The position numbers were made by a program, and so were the translations under genes. The notes under the pieces were generated by a model, which was not told the origin of the DNA, did not search any database, and saw only the letters and a list, made by a program, of their open reading frames with translations. 64,000 bases of DNA from Nitrosomonas sp. HPC101 (lineage in GTDB: Bacteria; Pseudomonadota; Gammaproteobacteria; Burkholderiales; Nitrosomonadaceae): assembly GCF_009833125.1 (NCBI RefSeq), contig NZ_QRCC01000010.1, forward strand, positions 1 through 64,000, in the 5' to 3' direction. Position 1 is the stretch's first letter; each line of letters starts with the position of its first letter. Shown here piece by piece: positions 19,350 to 28,310 of the stretch.

Positions 19350-19392
19350 GTGGATAGCTGGGCAGTCAGGAATTATTTTCGGAAAGCAGAGA

Positions 19393-21882
19393 ATGAGTAC
19401 ATTAAATAGAGACAAGACTGGTGTAGCCGCAGACACGGTCAGTCTGCCGGTCGAGGGGATGACGTGCGCAAGTTGCGTCGGGCGCGTGGAGAAAGCATTG
19501 TCCGGGGTGGAAGGCGTCGGAGAAGTGTCCGTCAATCTGGCGACAGAGCGCGCCAGTATCCACCTGACTGCGCCGGTAGATCGTATGGCGCTGGTGCAGG
19601 CGATTCAGAAGACTGGTTATGATGTTCCTGCAACAACTGCTGAGCTGGCAGTGGATGGTATGACGTGTGCATCGTGTGTGGCGCGTCTTGAGCGTGTGCT
19701 GAAAGCTGTTCCAGGGGTGGAGACGGCTTCTGTCAATCTGGCAACGGAACATGCATCAGTGCGTGGTGTGGCAGATACGGATGCGCTGATTGCGGCGGTT
19801 AAAAACGCCGGTTTTACAGCCAGAGCAGTGGATACCACGGTTCAATCCGATGAGGTGACCGATAAAAAGGATGCCGAGCAGGCAAAGCTGAAACGTGATC
19901 TGATTTTTGCTGCCGTACTGGCGCTGCCGGTATTCATGATTGAAATGGGTTCACACCTGATTCCCGGTATGCACGAATGGGTGGTGACTACCATTGGCAT
20001 GCAGCGCAGTTGGTATCTGCAATTTGTGCTGACGGCGCTGATACTGATTTTTCCGGGACGGATGTTTTATGCCAAAGGTTTTCCGGCGTTGCTGCGTCGG
20101 GCGCCGGATATGAATTCACTCGTCGCTGTGGGCACGGCCGCCGCATTTGGTTATTCGACAGTGGCGACATTTCTGCCCGAATTGCTGCCGGCCGGAACCG
20201 TCAATGTTTATTTTGAAGCCGCTGCGGTTATTGTGGTACTGATTTTGCTGGGTCGTTTTCTGGAAGCACGCGCCAAAGGGCGTACTTCGGAGGCGGTCCG
20301 GAGACTGGTCGGACTGCAGGCCAAAGTTGCGCATGTGGTGCGTAATGGTCGTACGATCGATATTCCGATCAGCGAAGTAGTGCTGAACGACAGCGTTGAA
20401 GTCCGGCCTGGTGAGCGTGTTCCAGTCGATGGCGAAGTGACAGAAGGGCATAGTTTTGTCGATGAGTCGATGATCACGGGTGAGCCGGTTCCGGTTGAAA
20501 AAATAGCAGGCAGTCCGGTGGTCGGCGGCACGGTGAATCAGACTGGTGCGTTTACCTTGCGTGCTACCGCCATCGGTGGGCAGACCATGCTGGCGCAGAT
20601 TATCCGGATGGTTGAACAGGCACAGGGTTCCAAGTTGCCGATTCAGGCGTTGGTGGACAAAGTCACGTTATGGTTCGTGCCAGCTGTTATGCTGGCAGCT
20701 GCAATTACTTTTGTAGTCTGGCTGGCGTTCGGACCTGCACCTGCGCTGACGTTTGCACTGGTCAATGCGGTGGCGGTGCTGATTATTGCCTGCCCATGCG
20801 CGATGGGACTGGCGACGCCGACTTCGATCATGGTTGGTATTGGTCGTGGTGCCGAAATGGGCATTCTGTTTCGCAAAGGGGAAGCGCTGCAGCTGCTCAA
20901 GGATGCGGCGGTGGTGGCCGTGGATAAAACCGGTACCCTGACCGAAGGCCGCCCCGTGTTGACGGATCTGGAGGTTGCTCCCGGCTTCGATCGCAAGCAG
21001 GTATTAGCACAAGTTGCGGCGGTTGAGTCGCGCTCCGAACATCCGATTGCCCGGGCCATTGTCGAAGCCGCTTTGCAGGAAAAAATAGAATTGCCGGCGC
21101 TGACCGAATTCACATCGATCACCGGCATGGGCGTCATCGCTACGGTGGACGGTGCCAGTATAAAAATCGGAGCAAATCGTTTCATGCACGAGTTGGGAAT
21201 TAACATATCCGGTTTTGCAGACACGGCAAAGCGGCTGGGGAGAGAAGGTAAATCTCCGTTGTATGTGGCGATTGATGGCAGGTTGGCTGCGATCGTGGCC
21301 GTCGCTGATCCGATCAAACCGGGTACGTCGGAAGCGATTGCCGCATTGCATCAACTGGGCCTCAAAGTGGCCATGATTACCGGTGACAACACCTATACCG
21401 CACAGGCCATTGCCAGGCAGCTGGGCATCGACGAAGTGATTGCAGAAGTGCTGCCCGCCGGCAAGGTGGAAGCAGTGCGCAATCTGAAAGCAGCTCATGG
21501 GCGAGTGGCGTTCATCGGTGACGGGATCAACGATGCACCGGCGCTGGCCGAAGCCGATGTCGGCCTGGCGATTGGCACCGGCACAGACATTGCAGTGGAA
21601 TCTGCCGATGTGGTATTGATGACTGGCAATCTGCAAGCGGTACCCAATGCAATTGCACTATCCAAAGCAACGATCCGCAACATTCACCAGAACCTGTTCT
21701 GGGCGTTTGCCTACAACACGGCGCTGATTCCGTTAGCGGCCGGTGTGTTGTATCCCGCTTTCGGGCTGTTGTTGTCGCCGGTTTTTGCAGCCGGAGCCAT
21801 GGCGATGTCGAGTGTATTTGTACTGGGTAACGCGCTGCGGCTACGTCGCTTCCAGCCAGCGATACCAGCTGTCGCGCCTTGA
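19393..21882 (+). CDS. copA: Copper-exporting P1B-type ATPase
   Basis: An ATP-driven copper(I) exporter of 829 residues in the inner membrane. Two N-terminal heavy-metal-associated domains each carry GMTCASC (about residues 22-28 and 89-95). Then come the membrane helices, the actuator motif TGEPVPVEK, the metal-selective CPC in [13 protein letters not shown], the phosphorylation site DKTGTLTEG, the SEHPIARAI nucleotide site and the hinge [19 protein letters not shown] 19393 is chosen because GGAAAGCAGAGA precedes it and MSTLNRD leads straight into the first metal domain; the frame runs back to GTG 19348. The stop overlaps the next gene's TTG start (TTGA), so a CDF exporter is translationally coupled to it. 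Confidence 0.95.
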   Translation: MSTLNRDKTGVAADTVSLPVEGMTCASCVGRVEKALSGVEGVGEVSVNLATERASIHLTAPVDRMALVQAIQKTGYDVPATTAELAVDGMTCASCVARLERVLKAVPGVETASVNLATEHASVRGVADTDALIAAVKNAGFTARAVDTTVQSDEVTDKKDAEQAKLKRDLIFAAVLALPVFMIEMGSHLIPGMHEWVVTTIGMQRSWYLQFVLTALILIFPGRMFYAKGFPALLRRAPDMNSLVAVGTAAAFGYSTVATFLPELLPAGTVNVYFEAAAVIVVLILLGRFLEARAKGRTSEAVRRLVGLQAKVAHVVRNGRTIDIPISEVVLNDSVEVRPGERVPVDGEVTEGHSFVDESMITGEPVPVEKIAGSPVVGGTVNQTGAFTLRATAIGGQTMLAQIIRMVEQAQGSKLPIQALVDKVTLWFVPAVMLAAAITFVVWLAFGPAPALTFALVNAVAVLIIACPCAMGLATPTSIMVGIGRGAEMGILFRKGEALQLLKDAAVVAVDKTGTLTEGRPVLTDLEVAPGFDRKQVLAQVAAVESRSEHPIARAIVEAALQEKIELPALTEFTSITGMGVIATVDGASIKIGANRFMHELGINISGFADTAKRLGREGKSPLYVAIDGRLAAIVAVADPIKPGTSEAIAALHQLGLKVAMITGDNTYTAQAIARQLGIDEVIAEVLPAGKVEAVRNLKAAHGRVAFIGDGINDAPALAEADVGLAIGTGTDIAVESADVVLMTGNLQAVPNAIALSKATIRNIHQNLFWAFAYNTALIPLAAGVLYPAFGLLLSPVFAAGAMAMSSVFVLGNALRLRRFQPAIPAVAP

Positions 21883-22799
21883 AGCCTGTCGTTACCGGGC
21901 AGATCGAGCATCGTGATCACCATCATCAACAGGTGGTGACACAAGGCAACGAGCGCCGGGTTGCGCTCGTTTTTTGTCTGACGGCTGGTTATGCGCTGAT
22001 TCAAGCTATTGGCGGCTGGTTGTCCGGCTCGCTGGCGCTGATTGCCGATTCAGGACACATGGTTTCGGATGCCGCTGCGCTACTGCTGGCACTGATTGCG
22101 TACCGAATCGCCAGGCGACCGGCAGATGGTACGCGAACGTATGGTTTTCACCGTATTCGTGTTCTGGCTGCACTGGTCAATGGTGTGGCGTTATTGCTGC
22201 TGGTGCTCTGGATTGTTTTTGAAGCCATTGAGCGCATTTATATACCATCCGCAGTGTTGGCCGGATCGATGCTGCTGGTGGCGGTGATCGGGCTGATCAT
22301 CAATCTGACCGGTGTGTGGATTTTATGGTCAGGCAGCAGGGCAGACAGCAACCTGCGGGGTGCGCTGTTGCATGTAACTGGGGATTTGCTCGGCTCGGTT
22401 GCGGCGATCATAGCGGCGGTCGGCATTTTGCTGACCGGGTGGATGGTACTTGATCCGTTGCTGTCGATGCTGGTTGCCGTGTTAATCGTTCGCTCTGCTT
22501 GGGCGCTGATCAAGGACGCCGTTCATGTTTTGTTGCAGGCGGTCCCGCGCGGATTGGATGCATCCGCTGTGGAAAGCAGTCTGACACAGTTGCCGGAAAT
22601 TGCAGGTGCTGGCCATTTTCATGCCTGGATTCTGGCGGACGATTCTATTATCGCAACGGTGCATGTCAGTCCGGTTGATGGTATTGATCCGCTGATGTTG
22701 CCACCACTGGTGTCATCCTGGCTGAAGCAGCACTACGCCATTGATCACGTCACAGTCCAGGTTGATCCGCCGGGCCGATTGGAGCGAGAGCACCGGTAA
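21879..22799 (+). CDS. Cation diffusion facilitator (CzcD/ZitB type)
   Basis: A six-span metal/proton antiporter of 306 residues, most likely exporting zinc or a similar divalent ion. The N-terminus is short and His-rich (EHRDHHHQQ). Membrane segment 2 holds the metal-site pattern [10 protein letters not shown] and segment 5 the matching residues near [13 protein letters not shown], both diagnostic for the CzcD/ZitB branch. The cytoplasmic C-terminal ferredoxin-like domain (about 210-300) includes [10 protein letters not shown]. The start is TTG 21879, overlapping the copA stop as TTGA; there is no ATG before residue 60, so this rare start is well supported. Pairing with copA suggests a joint heavy-metal resistance operon. 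Confidence 0.92.
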   Translation: MKPVVTGQIEHRDHHHQQVVTQGNERRVALVFCLTAGYALIQAIGGWLSGSLALIADSGHMVSDAAALLLALIAYRIARRPADGTRTYGFHRIRVLAALVNGVALLLLVLWIVFEAIERIYIPSAVLAGSMLLVAVIGLIINLTGVWILWSGSRADSNLRGALLHVTGDLLGSVAAIIAAVGILLTGWMVLDPLLSMLVAVLIVRSAWALIKDAVHVLLQAVPRGLDASAVESSLTQLPEIAGAGHFHAWILADDSIIATVHVSPVDGIDPLMLPPLVSSWLKQHYAIDHVTVQVDPPGRLEREHR

Positions 22800-23193
22800 T
22801 ATCCGTCTGGTTGGATTATTGCGATGTCAATCGCTATATACAATGATAATGGCAGTAAATCTGTTTTATCCTCCCGGTAAATTGCAATATCATATTTTCC
22901 AGGAGGAATCGTAGTATGCAGTATAGTTCCATCGAACTTCTACCATAATATTCCACTCTCATAATTGGTTGTAGTCAGTGTCTGATACCATGGTTTTCTT
23001 CAGGCTGTTCCATTTCAAGGCTTCTGTGGAATAAATGTTCTGTCCAGGATGTGCTTAAGGGATAAAAGACGGGTAAAAGCATTCTTGATGAATGAATAGA
23101 CAGACTTAAGCCAGACCTTTTTATGACGATAACAAAAATATGATATTGCACTGAATTGCCACCTGTATTTTTGATATCCAAGAAGAAAACAAG
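22800..23193 (+). other. Gene-free spacer before the XRE gene
   Basis: No convincing gene. A perfect AGGAGG precedes ATG 22916, but that frame closes after ten codons. On the minus strand a stretch reading TTIPPGKYDIAIYRED (about 22855-22905) looks faintly protein-like but has no start and is interrupted. Confidence 0.4.
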
Positions 23194-23481
23194 ATGATAC
23201 TTTTTAAAAACATACCCAACCCGAAAGAAATACGTCAGAAACTGGGATTGAACCAACAGGAATTCTGGGGCAAGGTAGGCGTGACTCAGAGTGGTGGTTC
23301 GCGCTATGAAAGCGGCCGGGAAATGCCGAAAGCGGTGAGGGAGTTATTAAGGCTGGTTCATATTGAGCATGTCGATTTGACCAGAATAAAAAAAGATGAT
23401 CTTCTCATCGCAGCAATGCTGAAGGCTCAATATCCTGATCTGTATAAAAATCTTAAGAAATCAGCCAGGCAATTGAAATAA
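23194..23481 (+). CDS. Small XRE-type helix-turn-helix protein
   Basis: A 95-residue putative DNA-binding protein. The N-terminal half matches an XRE/Cro helix-turn-helix: KEIRQKLGLNQQEFWGKVGV followed by TQSGGSRYESGREMP, the usual recognition-helix and turn pattern in which SRYESG replaces the more common SRWERG. The C-terminal half is short, charged and helical (LKAQYPDLYKNLKKSARQLK). There is no adjacent RelE/HigB-type toxin, so it is probably a stand-alone regulator rather than half of a toxin-antitoxin pair. Its target is unknown. Confidence 0.75.
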   Translation: MILFKNIPNPKEIRQKLGLNQQEFWGKVGVTQSGGSRYESGREMPKAVRELLRLVHIEHVDLTRIKKDDLLIAAMLKAQYPDLYKNLKKSARQLK

Positions 23482-23631
23482 TGGTTTTTTCAGAGATCAG
23501 GTTGTGCAGAATGCAGACAACAACGGGAGATATCAGCTGGATAGGCGAGATAACAGACATCGCGCGATTTTCCTGAAAATACCAGTTCTGATTCCGTTTT
23601 TATTTCATGAATACGTCACAAATTCATGAGC

Positions 23632-24573
23632 TTAAATGGTCGTTTTTACCTGTATTCCCAGCGTTCCGATTTTATCGGCGAAGGCCTTCATCCAGTTCGG
23701 ATCTGCTGTTAAGAGATCTGCTGCCTCGGGCTGCAGAGTGGGGCGTGCTATGGTATAGAGCAATACCCCCTGGATTCGGATTTTTTCCTGCAACAGCATG
23801 CGGATGAAGCGGATATACGCATCAGTTTCTGTTTTATCAGGATGCGCGCCGTGCAGTTTAAATACGCAGGTTTGAAGCCAGGTTGGGCAGAGTGATGCTG
23901 CGATTTGCAGATTATCATGCATGCGCTGCAGGTTTGCCCGGGTGTGATTAATGCGCTGGCGCCCGGCTTGTGTAACACTATCTAGCTTGAACCAGATTTC
24001 GCCACCGAGCGCGGCCATCCGGCGCAAGCCCTTTTGCACCGTAACCCGGTTAATCAGGCTCCCGTTAGTAATGAGTACCAGCTTGAGTTCTTCCGGAAGG
24101 GGAAAGTCAAGCTGGACTTTTCCGATGAGCTCAATGATTCGTTCAAATTCCCGTACACTGGTCGGTTCACCATTCCCGGATAGAGCAATATCTTTGATTG
24201 TTCTGGCTTCCGGCGGGACTCTTGCCAACATGAAATTCCCATAGATCAGTTCCTGCAGAAAAGCGCGTAATTCCTGCTCCAGTTTAATCAGATCAATAGC
24301 AGGGGCGGCACCGTGTTTGAGATCGGGTACCTGACAGTAAATGCAGCGCCAGTTGCAGGCATTGTTGGGGTTGAGATTGATGCCGATAGATATGCCCCCA
24401 GCGCGACGGGAAATAACCGGGTAGACATAGGTCAGCCCGGCGCTGTCACGGCTGTGATCTTCCTGACTGAGAATGTTTTTGATGGAAGCGCCTCTGATTA
24501 TCTGGGGACAGGCGGCAATGTTATAATTCCTGAAATGTTGATCACACGAAAATTCGAGTTTGATGCAGGACAT
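23632..24573 (-). CDS. Radical SAM domain protein
   Basis: The [4Fe-4S] cluster motif CX3CX2C is present as NNACNWRCIYCQVPDL, preceded by AGGISIGINLNPNN and followed by the glycine-rich SAM-binding region LSGNGEPTSVREF. The rest of the partial TIM barrel follows, at about 313 residues. The reaction is not identifiable; it is not a clear QueE. The start is awkward: no ATG, GTG or TTG occurs between residue MSCIKLEF (24573) and the conserved GLTYVYP region. The gene therefore appears to begin inside the divergent queD gene, unless a non-standard start is used. The frame is open to 24618. It ends 150 bases after the convergent XRE gene. Confidence 0.85.
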   Translation of the reverse strand: MSCIKLEFSCDQHFRNYNIAACPQIIRGASIKNILSQEDHSRDSAGLTYVYPVISRRAGGISIGINLNPNNACNWRCIYCQVPDLKHGAAPAIDLIKLEQELRAFLQELIYGNFMLARVPPEARTIKDIALSGNGEPTSVREFERIIELIGKVQLDFPLPEELKLVLITNGSLINRVTVQKGLRRMAALGGEIWFKLDSVTQAGRQRINHTRANLQRMHDNLQIAASLCPTWLQTCVFKLHGAHPDKTETDAYIRFIRMLLQEKIRIQGVLLYTIARPTLQPEAADLLTADPNWMKAFADKIGTLGIQVKTTI

Positions 24574-25017
24574 CGCATCTCCACGCACCAGAGCCAGTGC
24601 CGTAATCTGCATGGGCATCGTTATGTGTTGGAAGTCACGATTTCAGGAGGTATTATCACTGATACCGGGGCGCCGGAGCAAGGCATGGTCATGGACTTCT
24701 CGGATGTCAAGCGTATTATCCGGGAAGCCCTGGTGGATCAATGGGACCATGCTTTTCTAGTTTATGCAGGCGATATTCGGGTGCTGGAATTTCTGCAATC
24801 GATGGATGATCACAAAACGGTTGTGCTGGAAGTACAACCCACGGCAGAGAATCTTGCCCTGATTGCTTTTGATATATTGCATCACATGTTCCGGGATAGA
24901 TATGCGGGCAGACTGGCGCTGGAGCATGTGCGCCTGTTTGAAACGCCCAACTGCTGGGCAGATGTCAACAAGGCAGATTTCGCATCCGGTTTGGCGGACG
25001 CGATACCTGATTCTTGA
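24535..25017 (+). CDS. queD: 6-carboxytetrahydropterin synthase / PTPS family
   Basis: This 160-residue enzyme belongs to the 6-pyruvoyl-tetrahydropterin synthase fold; QueD converts dihydroneopterin triphosphate into 6-carboxytetrahydropterin on the way to queuosine in tRNA. ATG 24535 (MLITRKFEFDAGHRI) is the family-like start. The zinc histidines are in DAGHRIS and NLHGHRY, with the catalytic Cys in SQCRNLHGH. Later motifs are VMDFSDVK, DHAFLV, and the C-terminal Glu in LEHVRLFETPNCWADV. It is somewhat longer than the usual 120 residues, with an insertion after DTGAPEQG. Its first 39 bases overlap the start of the divergent radical SAM gene. A 140-bp MITE follows 25 bases after the stop. 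Confidence 0.9.
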   Translation: MLITRKFEFDAGHRISTHQSQCRNLHGHRYVLEVTISGGIITDTGAPEQGMVMDFSDVKRIIREALVDQWDHAFLVYAGDIRVLEFLQSMDDHKTVVLEVQPTAENLALIAFDILHHMFRDRYAGRLALEHVRLFETPNCWADVNKADFASGLADAIPDS

Positions 25018-25041
25018 GCAGAAGTTATCCTAACGCTTTAA

Positions 25042-25181
25042 GGAGCCTTCGAGATCTGTCTACGCCGTTATTTCCGCGTTAACAGTCAACATCAAAATGC
25101 TCATTTATACCTATAAACTCTGTTTTCTTCGCCGACTTTTACCTTGGGTTAACTGTCTTGCTAACGTTTCTCAGAGGTTCT
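25042..25181 (-). mobile_element. Degraded MITE, second copy of the 56.8-kb element
   Basis: The ends GGAGCC (25042) and GGTTCT (25176-25181) are imperfect inverted repeats. Read on the minus strand, the body aligns with the element at 56819-56972: similar starts (CTCTGAGAAACGT against CTCTGAAAAACGT), a shared AAAAGTCG, and a shared tail around GCATTTTGA and TTAACGCGGAAAT. It has no coding capacity. TAA precedes it and TTA follows, consistent with a worn TNA target duplication. It sits between queD and tatD. Confidence 0.7.
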
Positions 25182-25227
25182 TTAGTCGGATTGCTCACAC
25201 ATAAAATCAAAATATTGCATAAATATT

Positions 25228-25992
25228 ATGTTTATTGATTCTCATTGCCACCTCGATTTTCCTGATCTTGCTGGTAAGCTGGATGCGTTACTGGAGAATA
25301 TGCAGACCAACCAGGTTACCCATGCATTATGTGTTGGTGTCAATCTGGAAAACTTTCCGCGCGTACGTGCACTGGCTGAATCGCACCCGAATCTCTTTGC
25401 CTCGGTAGGGGTGCATCCTGATTATGAAAATACGGCAGAGCCTGAGGTTGAGCAATTGCTGGAGCTGACGAACCACGCAAAAGTAGTTGCGTTGGGGGAA
25501 ACCGGTCTGGATTATTTTCGCCTGAAAGGGGATCTTGAATGGCAGCGCGAACGATTCCGGCGGCATATCCGTGCAGCCAGGCAATGTGGTAAACCGCTAA
25601 TCATTCACACCCGCTCAGCAGCGGAAGATACGTTGCGGATCATGAAAGAAGAGGGTGCGGACAAAGTCGGAGGTGTGATGCACTGCTTTACGGAATCTTG
25701 GGAAATTGCCCGGCGCGCGCTTGATCTGAATTTCTACATCTCGTTCTCCGGGATTGTGACATTCAAGAATGCAGCAATCATTAAAGAGGTGGCAAAGAAG
25801 GTGCCTGCCGACAGGATGCTGATTGAGACAGATTCTCCTTACCTTGCGCCCGTCCCCCATCGGGGCGAGACCAATCAACCTGCGTTTGTCCGGCATGTTG
25901 CCGAGGAGATCGCCCGGTTGCGTGAAACGGATCTTGCTGAAATTGCAAAAGCAACGACCAACAACTTCTTCAATTTGTTCAAGGTGGCCTGA
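25228..25992 (+). CDS. tatD: TatD-family metal-dependent DNase
   Basis: A 254-residue amidohydrolase-fold nuclease of the TatD/YcfH family, thought to act as a 3'-5' exonuclease in DNA repair. Metal-binding motifs are all present: FIDSHCHLDF at the start, ALGETGLDYF (about 90-99), IIHTRSA, MHCFTES (about 151-157) and the closing ETDSPYLAPVPHRGE (about 199-213). Its length matches the YcfH branch exactly. It is followed after one base by the ankyrin gene, so the two probably share a transcript. In many proteobacteria this gene follows tmk-holB-pilZ; here it is apart from tmk. Confidence 0.93.
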   Translation: MFIDSHCHLDFPDLAGKLDALLENMQTNQVTHALCVGVNLENFPRVRALAESHPNLFASVGVHPDYENTAEPEVEQLLELTNHAKVVALGETGLDYFRLKGDLEWQRERFRRHIRAARQCGKPLIIHTRSAAEDTLRIMKEEGADKVGGVMHCFTESWEIARRALDLNFYISFSGIVTFKNAAIIKEVAKKVPADRMLIETDSPYLAPVPHRGETNQPAFVRHVAEEIARLRETDLAEIAKATTNNFFNLFKVA

Positions 25993-25993
25993 G

Positions 25994-26656
25994 ATGAACC
26001 AGTATTTTTGGAAACAATGGCATATTACGGCAATCATTACCCTGTTTTGTGTCATCTGCCTGTGCCTGTATTCGCCAGCAAATGCCGGTGTAGATGAAGA
26101 TTTGATATCGGCGGTGGAAAACAATAAAACCCATCGTATTAAGAATCTGCTGGAAGCAGGTGCAAACCCGGATGTGCGTGATCTGCACGGTGAAACAGCC
26201 TTAATGCTAGCTGCTCGTAACAAAAATCCGGAAATGGGCAGGTTGCTGTTGGAAGCTGGTGCGAGTCCCAATCTGCAAAACAAATATGGTGAAACAGCTA
26301 CCATGCTGGCGTGTTATTACGGACAGCTGGATTTGATCAAGCAGCTATATGCAAAGGGCGCTAAAATCGATCACGATGGATGGAACCCGCTGATTTATGC
26401 GGCCAGTAAAGGTTACAAGCAGATCGTTGAGTTTTTGCTGGATTATGGTGCGAGAATTAATGCTGTGACGGATAACGGTACGACAGCATTGATGATGGCG
26501 GCACGTGGTAATCACTACGAAACTGTTGATCTGCTACTGAAACAGGGTGCAGATGCTTCAATCAGAAATGAAGCGGATGGTACCGCGCTGGGCTGGGCAA
26601 GGAAACGAGGACATAGTGACATCGTGCAGCTGTTGACGCATAACACCAATGATTAG
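25994..26656 (+). CDS. Exported ankyrin-repeat protein
   Basis: From ATG 25994 (AAGGTGGCCTGAG upstream acts as ribosome site) the 220-residue product starts with a signal peptide that ends near SPANAGVDED. About five ankyrin repeats fill the rest, each with the NPDVRDLHGETALMLAARN type of consensus (ALMLAA, LLEAGA, TAMML and ALMMAARG variants). Such proteins bind other proteins, and periplasmic ankyrin proteins in proteobacteria often protect or regulate envelope enzymes. The partner cannot be inferred. It is immediately behind tatD, one base apart. The longer frame open from 25823 lies inside tatD and is not used. Confidence 0.88.
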   Translation: MNQYFWKQWHITAIITLFCVICLCLYSPANAGVDEDLISAVENNKTHRIKNLLEAGANPDVRDLHGETALMLAARNKNPEMGRLLLEAGASPNLQNKYGETATMLACYYGQLDLIKQLYAKGAKIDHDGWNPLIYAASKGYKQIVEFLLDYGARINAVTDNGTTALMMAARGNHYETVDLLLKQGADASIRNEADGTALGWARKRGHSDIVQLLTHNTND

Positions 26657-26854
26657 AATCCAGACCGACGGTTGCAAGATTGCAGTGGAGCTCACCTGGC
26701 ACTATATGGTACTGACTTGTCTGTCTGATATATCTTGATCGCTACGCCACATCTTCTTCGTGCTACATTTTTAATCTGTTTCCAGAGGCGGATAAACGCT
26801 CAGCTGCGATTTACAGATTCAGCAGTCTGCGCGTAAACTGAATAAGAGTATGGC

Positions 26855-26882
26855 TTGAAAATGTGGAAGACATACTTATATT
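26855..26882 (+). promoter_or_regulatory. Candidate promoter upstream of hsp20
   Basis: TTGAAA (26855-26860) and TATATT (26877-26882) are 16 bases apart. The first is within CTTGAAA, which also fits the heat-shock sigma -35, but the matching CCCCAT -10 is not evident. It would give a leader of about 240 bases for hsp20. The rest of 26657-27132 contains no gene that I can support. Confidence 0.35.
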
Positions 26883-27132
26883 AGTATCTGTATTTCATTA
26901 GGAGTACTTCTGAAGAAACGGGTTTTCCGGGTGAATCACAGTGTTGAGCTCCATGTACCTTATATTTTATTCCGTGCAACCATATTTTTAGAGGTGTCCT
27001 GAAACAGGAAAAACTATCCAGGCCGTTGTTTCAGAATGATTGAAAGTATTCGGATGGATGATTTGGTGGGTGTCATGGTATTCAGTGGCGCCTTGTTTGG
27101 GTGAATATTTTTGACTTGGTATGGAGGTTATT

Positions 27133-27567
27133 ATGGCAATTACACGCTATGAGCCGTGGGGATTACTGACTCAATTGCAACGGGAACTGGAGCGGGCGCG
27201 TGATGATATGGCGACGGAAGGTGCTTCTGCTATCGCTGAATGGGCACCTGCTGTTGATATCAAGGAGGAGGGAGATAAGTTTGTTTTGCATGCTGATTTG
27301 CCTGGCGTAAAACCTGATGCGATAGAAGTCACTACGGATAACGGAGTACTTACCATCAAAGGTGAGAAGCAGACTGAAGCAAGAACAGAGAAGGAAGGAT
27401 ATAGACGGGTGGAGCGGACGCATGGTTCTTTTTACCGTCGTTTCAGTCTTCCTGATACAGCTGATCTGAGTGCTATTACGGCAGTGACCAAAGACGGGGT
27501 GTTGGTTGTCACCATTCCCAAACGGGAAGCGCTTCAACCCAAGAAAATCAACGTGTCTGCGCAATAA
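27133..27567 (+). CDS. Small heat shock protein, Hsp20/alpha-crystallin
   Basis: A 144-residue ATP-independent holdase chaperone. The frame opens at 27121, but GGAGG at 27123-27127 is placed ideally for ATG 27133 (MAITRYEPWGLL). The alpha-crystallin domain spans about residues 35-135, with the DIKEEGDKFVLHADLPGVK strand region and the GSFYRRFSLPD motif. The domain closes with KDGVLVVTIPK. The C-terminal IXI-like anchoring sequence is replaced by PKKINVSAQ, as in class A bacterial members. A hairpin terminator follows ten bases after the stop, so the gene is monocistronic. Expression is likely heat-induced, though the promoter seen upstream is only tentative. Confidence 0.94.
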   Translation: MAITRYEPWGLLTQLQRELERARDDMATEGASAIAEWAPAVDIKEEGDKFVLHADLPGVKPDAIEVTTDNGVLTIKGEKQTEARTEKEGYRRVERTHGSFYRRFSLPDTADLSAITAVTKDGVLVVTIPKREALQPKKINVSAQ

Positions 27568-27576
27568 GATGAACAT

Positions 27577-27602
27577 CAAACGGGGCCTGCGGGTCCCGTT
27601 TG
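27577..27602 (+). terminator. Hairpin terminator after hsp20
   Basis: CAAACGGG (27577-27584) pairs with CCCGTTTG (27595-27602) around a GC-rich loop, ten bases after the hsp20 stop. The run of T after it is short. Confidence 0.55.
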
Positions 27603-27682
27603 TATAATCAGCTGATTCCGGCCTGGATGCTGAATAAATATTTAATCCATTATTTTGGAAATTGTTGATTGGATACACCCAT

Positions 27683-27871
27683 ATGCGTCCAGCAGCGGTT
27701 TACGGGGTTGCTGTAATTGGCGTGTTTTTTTCAATTGCTATGATGTGGGTGTTTTTTGGGAAAAGAAGGGAAACTGTTTTAAGCCGTGAGAACTCAGGTA
27801 AAATGATTCAACTTGCGGTCGCTGGCTGCGAGCATTTGGCGGTTGCAGACGTTAACAACTGGAATGTCTGA
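27683..27871 (+). CDS. Possible small membrane protein
   Basis: This frame would give a 62-residue product from ATG 27683 (also open from 27662). It has one hydrophobic span (YGVAVIGVFFSIAMMWVFF) followed by a basic GKRRE stop-transfer segment and a polar tail. The topology is sensible, but there is no recognisable ribosome site and no known family, so it may be chance. Confidence 0.3.
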   Translation: MRPAAVYGVAVIGVFFSIAMMWVFFGKRRETVLSRENSGKMIQLAVAGCEHLAVADVNNWNV

Positions 27872-27965
27872 TGTGGGATATTGCATAGTTGGCAGGAAGG
27901 TTTAGCAAGAAAAAGCTGTGACGTATACGCCAGGTTTTAACGGATTTTTATAGAGGGAACCTTTA

Positions 27966-28157
27966 ATGAAATTTACATATTACATCATCTGTATTCTTGG
28001 TCTTGGCGTCACTTTAGCTGGTTGTGGTAATGCCGCTCCTGAAGTATCTCCTGAAAACTGTGCGGGCAGAGGCATGGAAAGAGCACTGGATTTTTACAAA
28101 AACAATGAAGCCGAGCGGCAGAAATTTATTGATGGATGCGATGCCCTGAAAAAATAA
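27966..28157 (+). CDS. Small lipoprotein, 63 residues
   Basis: The product starts with a clean lipoprotein signal ending at the lipobox LAGC (about residues 16-19), after MKFTYYIICILGLGVT. The mature part is about 45 residues, with two more cysteines (SPENCAGRG and DGCDALKK) that could form a disulphide. AGAGGGAAC lies just upstream of ATG 27966. It is similar in type to small entry-exclusion or EexN-like lipoproteins, whose helical core also ends in a Cys pair, but I would not assign that function. A good terminator follows, so it is a single-gene unit. Confidence 0.75.
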   Translation: MKFTYYIICILGLGVTLAGCGNAAPEVSPENCAGRGMERALDFYKNNEAERQKFIDGCDALKK

Positions 28158-28185
28158 ATATCAGTAACAGAATTTACACACGAAG

Positions 28186-28242
28186 TTCAGGTTCGATTTG
28201 GAATTCTTCCAGAGGTTATTATCGAGCCTGAATTTTTGTTTT
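28186..28242 (+). terminator. Rho-independent terminator between lipoprotein and gatB
   Basis: TTCAGGTTCGA (28186-28196) pairs with TCGAGCCTGAA (28222-28232) with one wobble, and an inner GGAA/TTCC hairpin closes the loop. It is followed directly by TTTTTGTTTT. It ends the plus-strand lipoprotein transcript before the convergent gat operon. Confidence 0.7.
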
Positions 28243-28310
28243 GAGAGTACCTGTGAGCATTATGTTGGCATGTTTCGCAATTTCTTTATAGCCAATTTCC
28301 TAAATGAGTT

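Noticed and set aside
22855-22905. Minus-strand stretch TTIPPGKYDIAIYRED that looks protein-like
   Set aside because: Too short, no start or ribosome site, interrupted by a stop upstream; it may be a relic but cannot be supported.
22904-22948. Perfect AGGAGG followed by an ATG and a ten-codon frame
   Set aside because: No attenuator structure and no amino-acid operon follows; probably chance.
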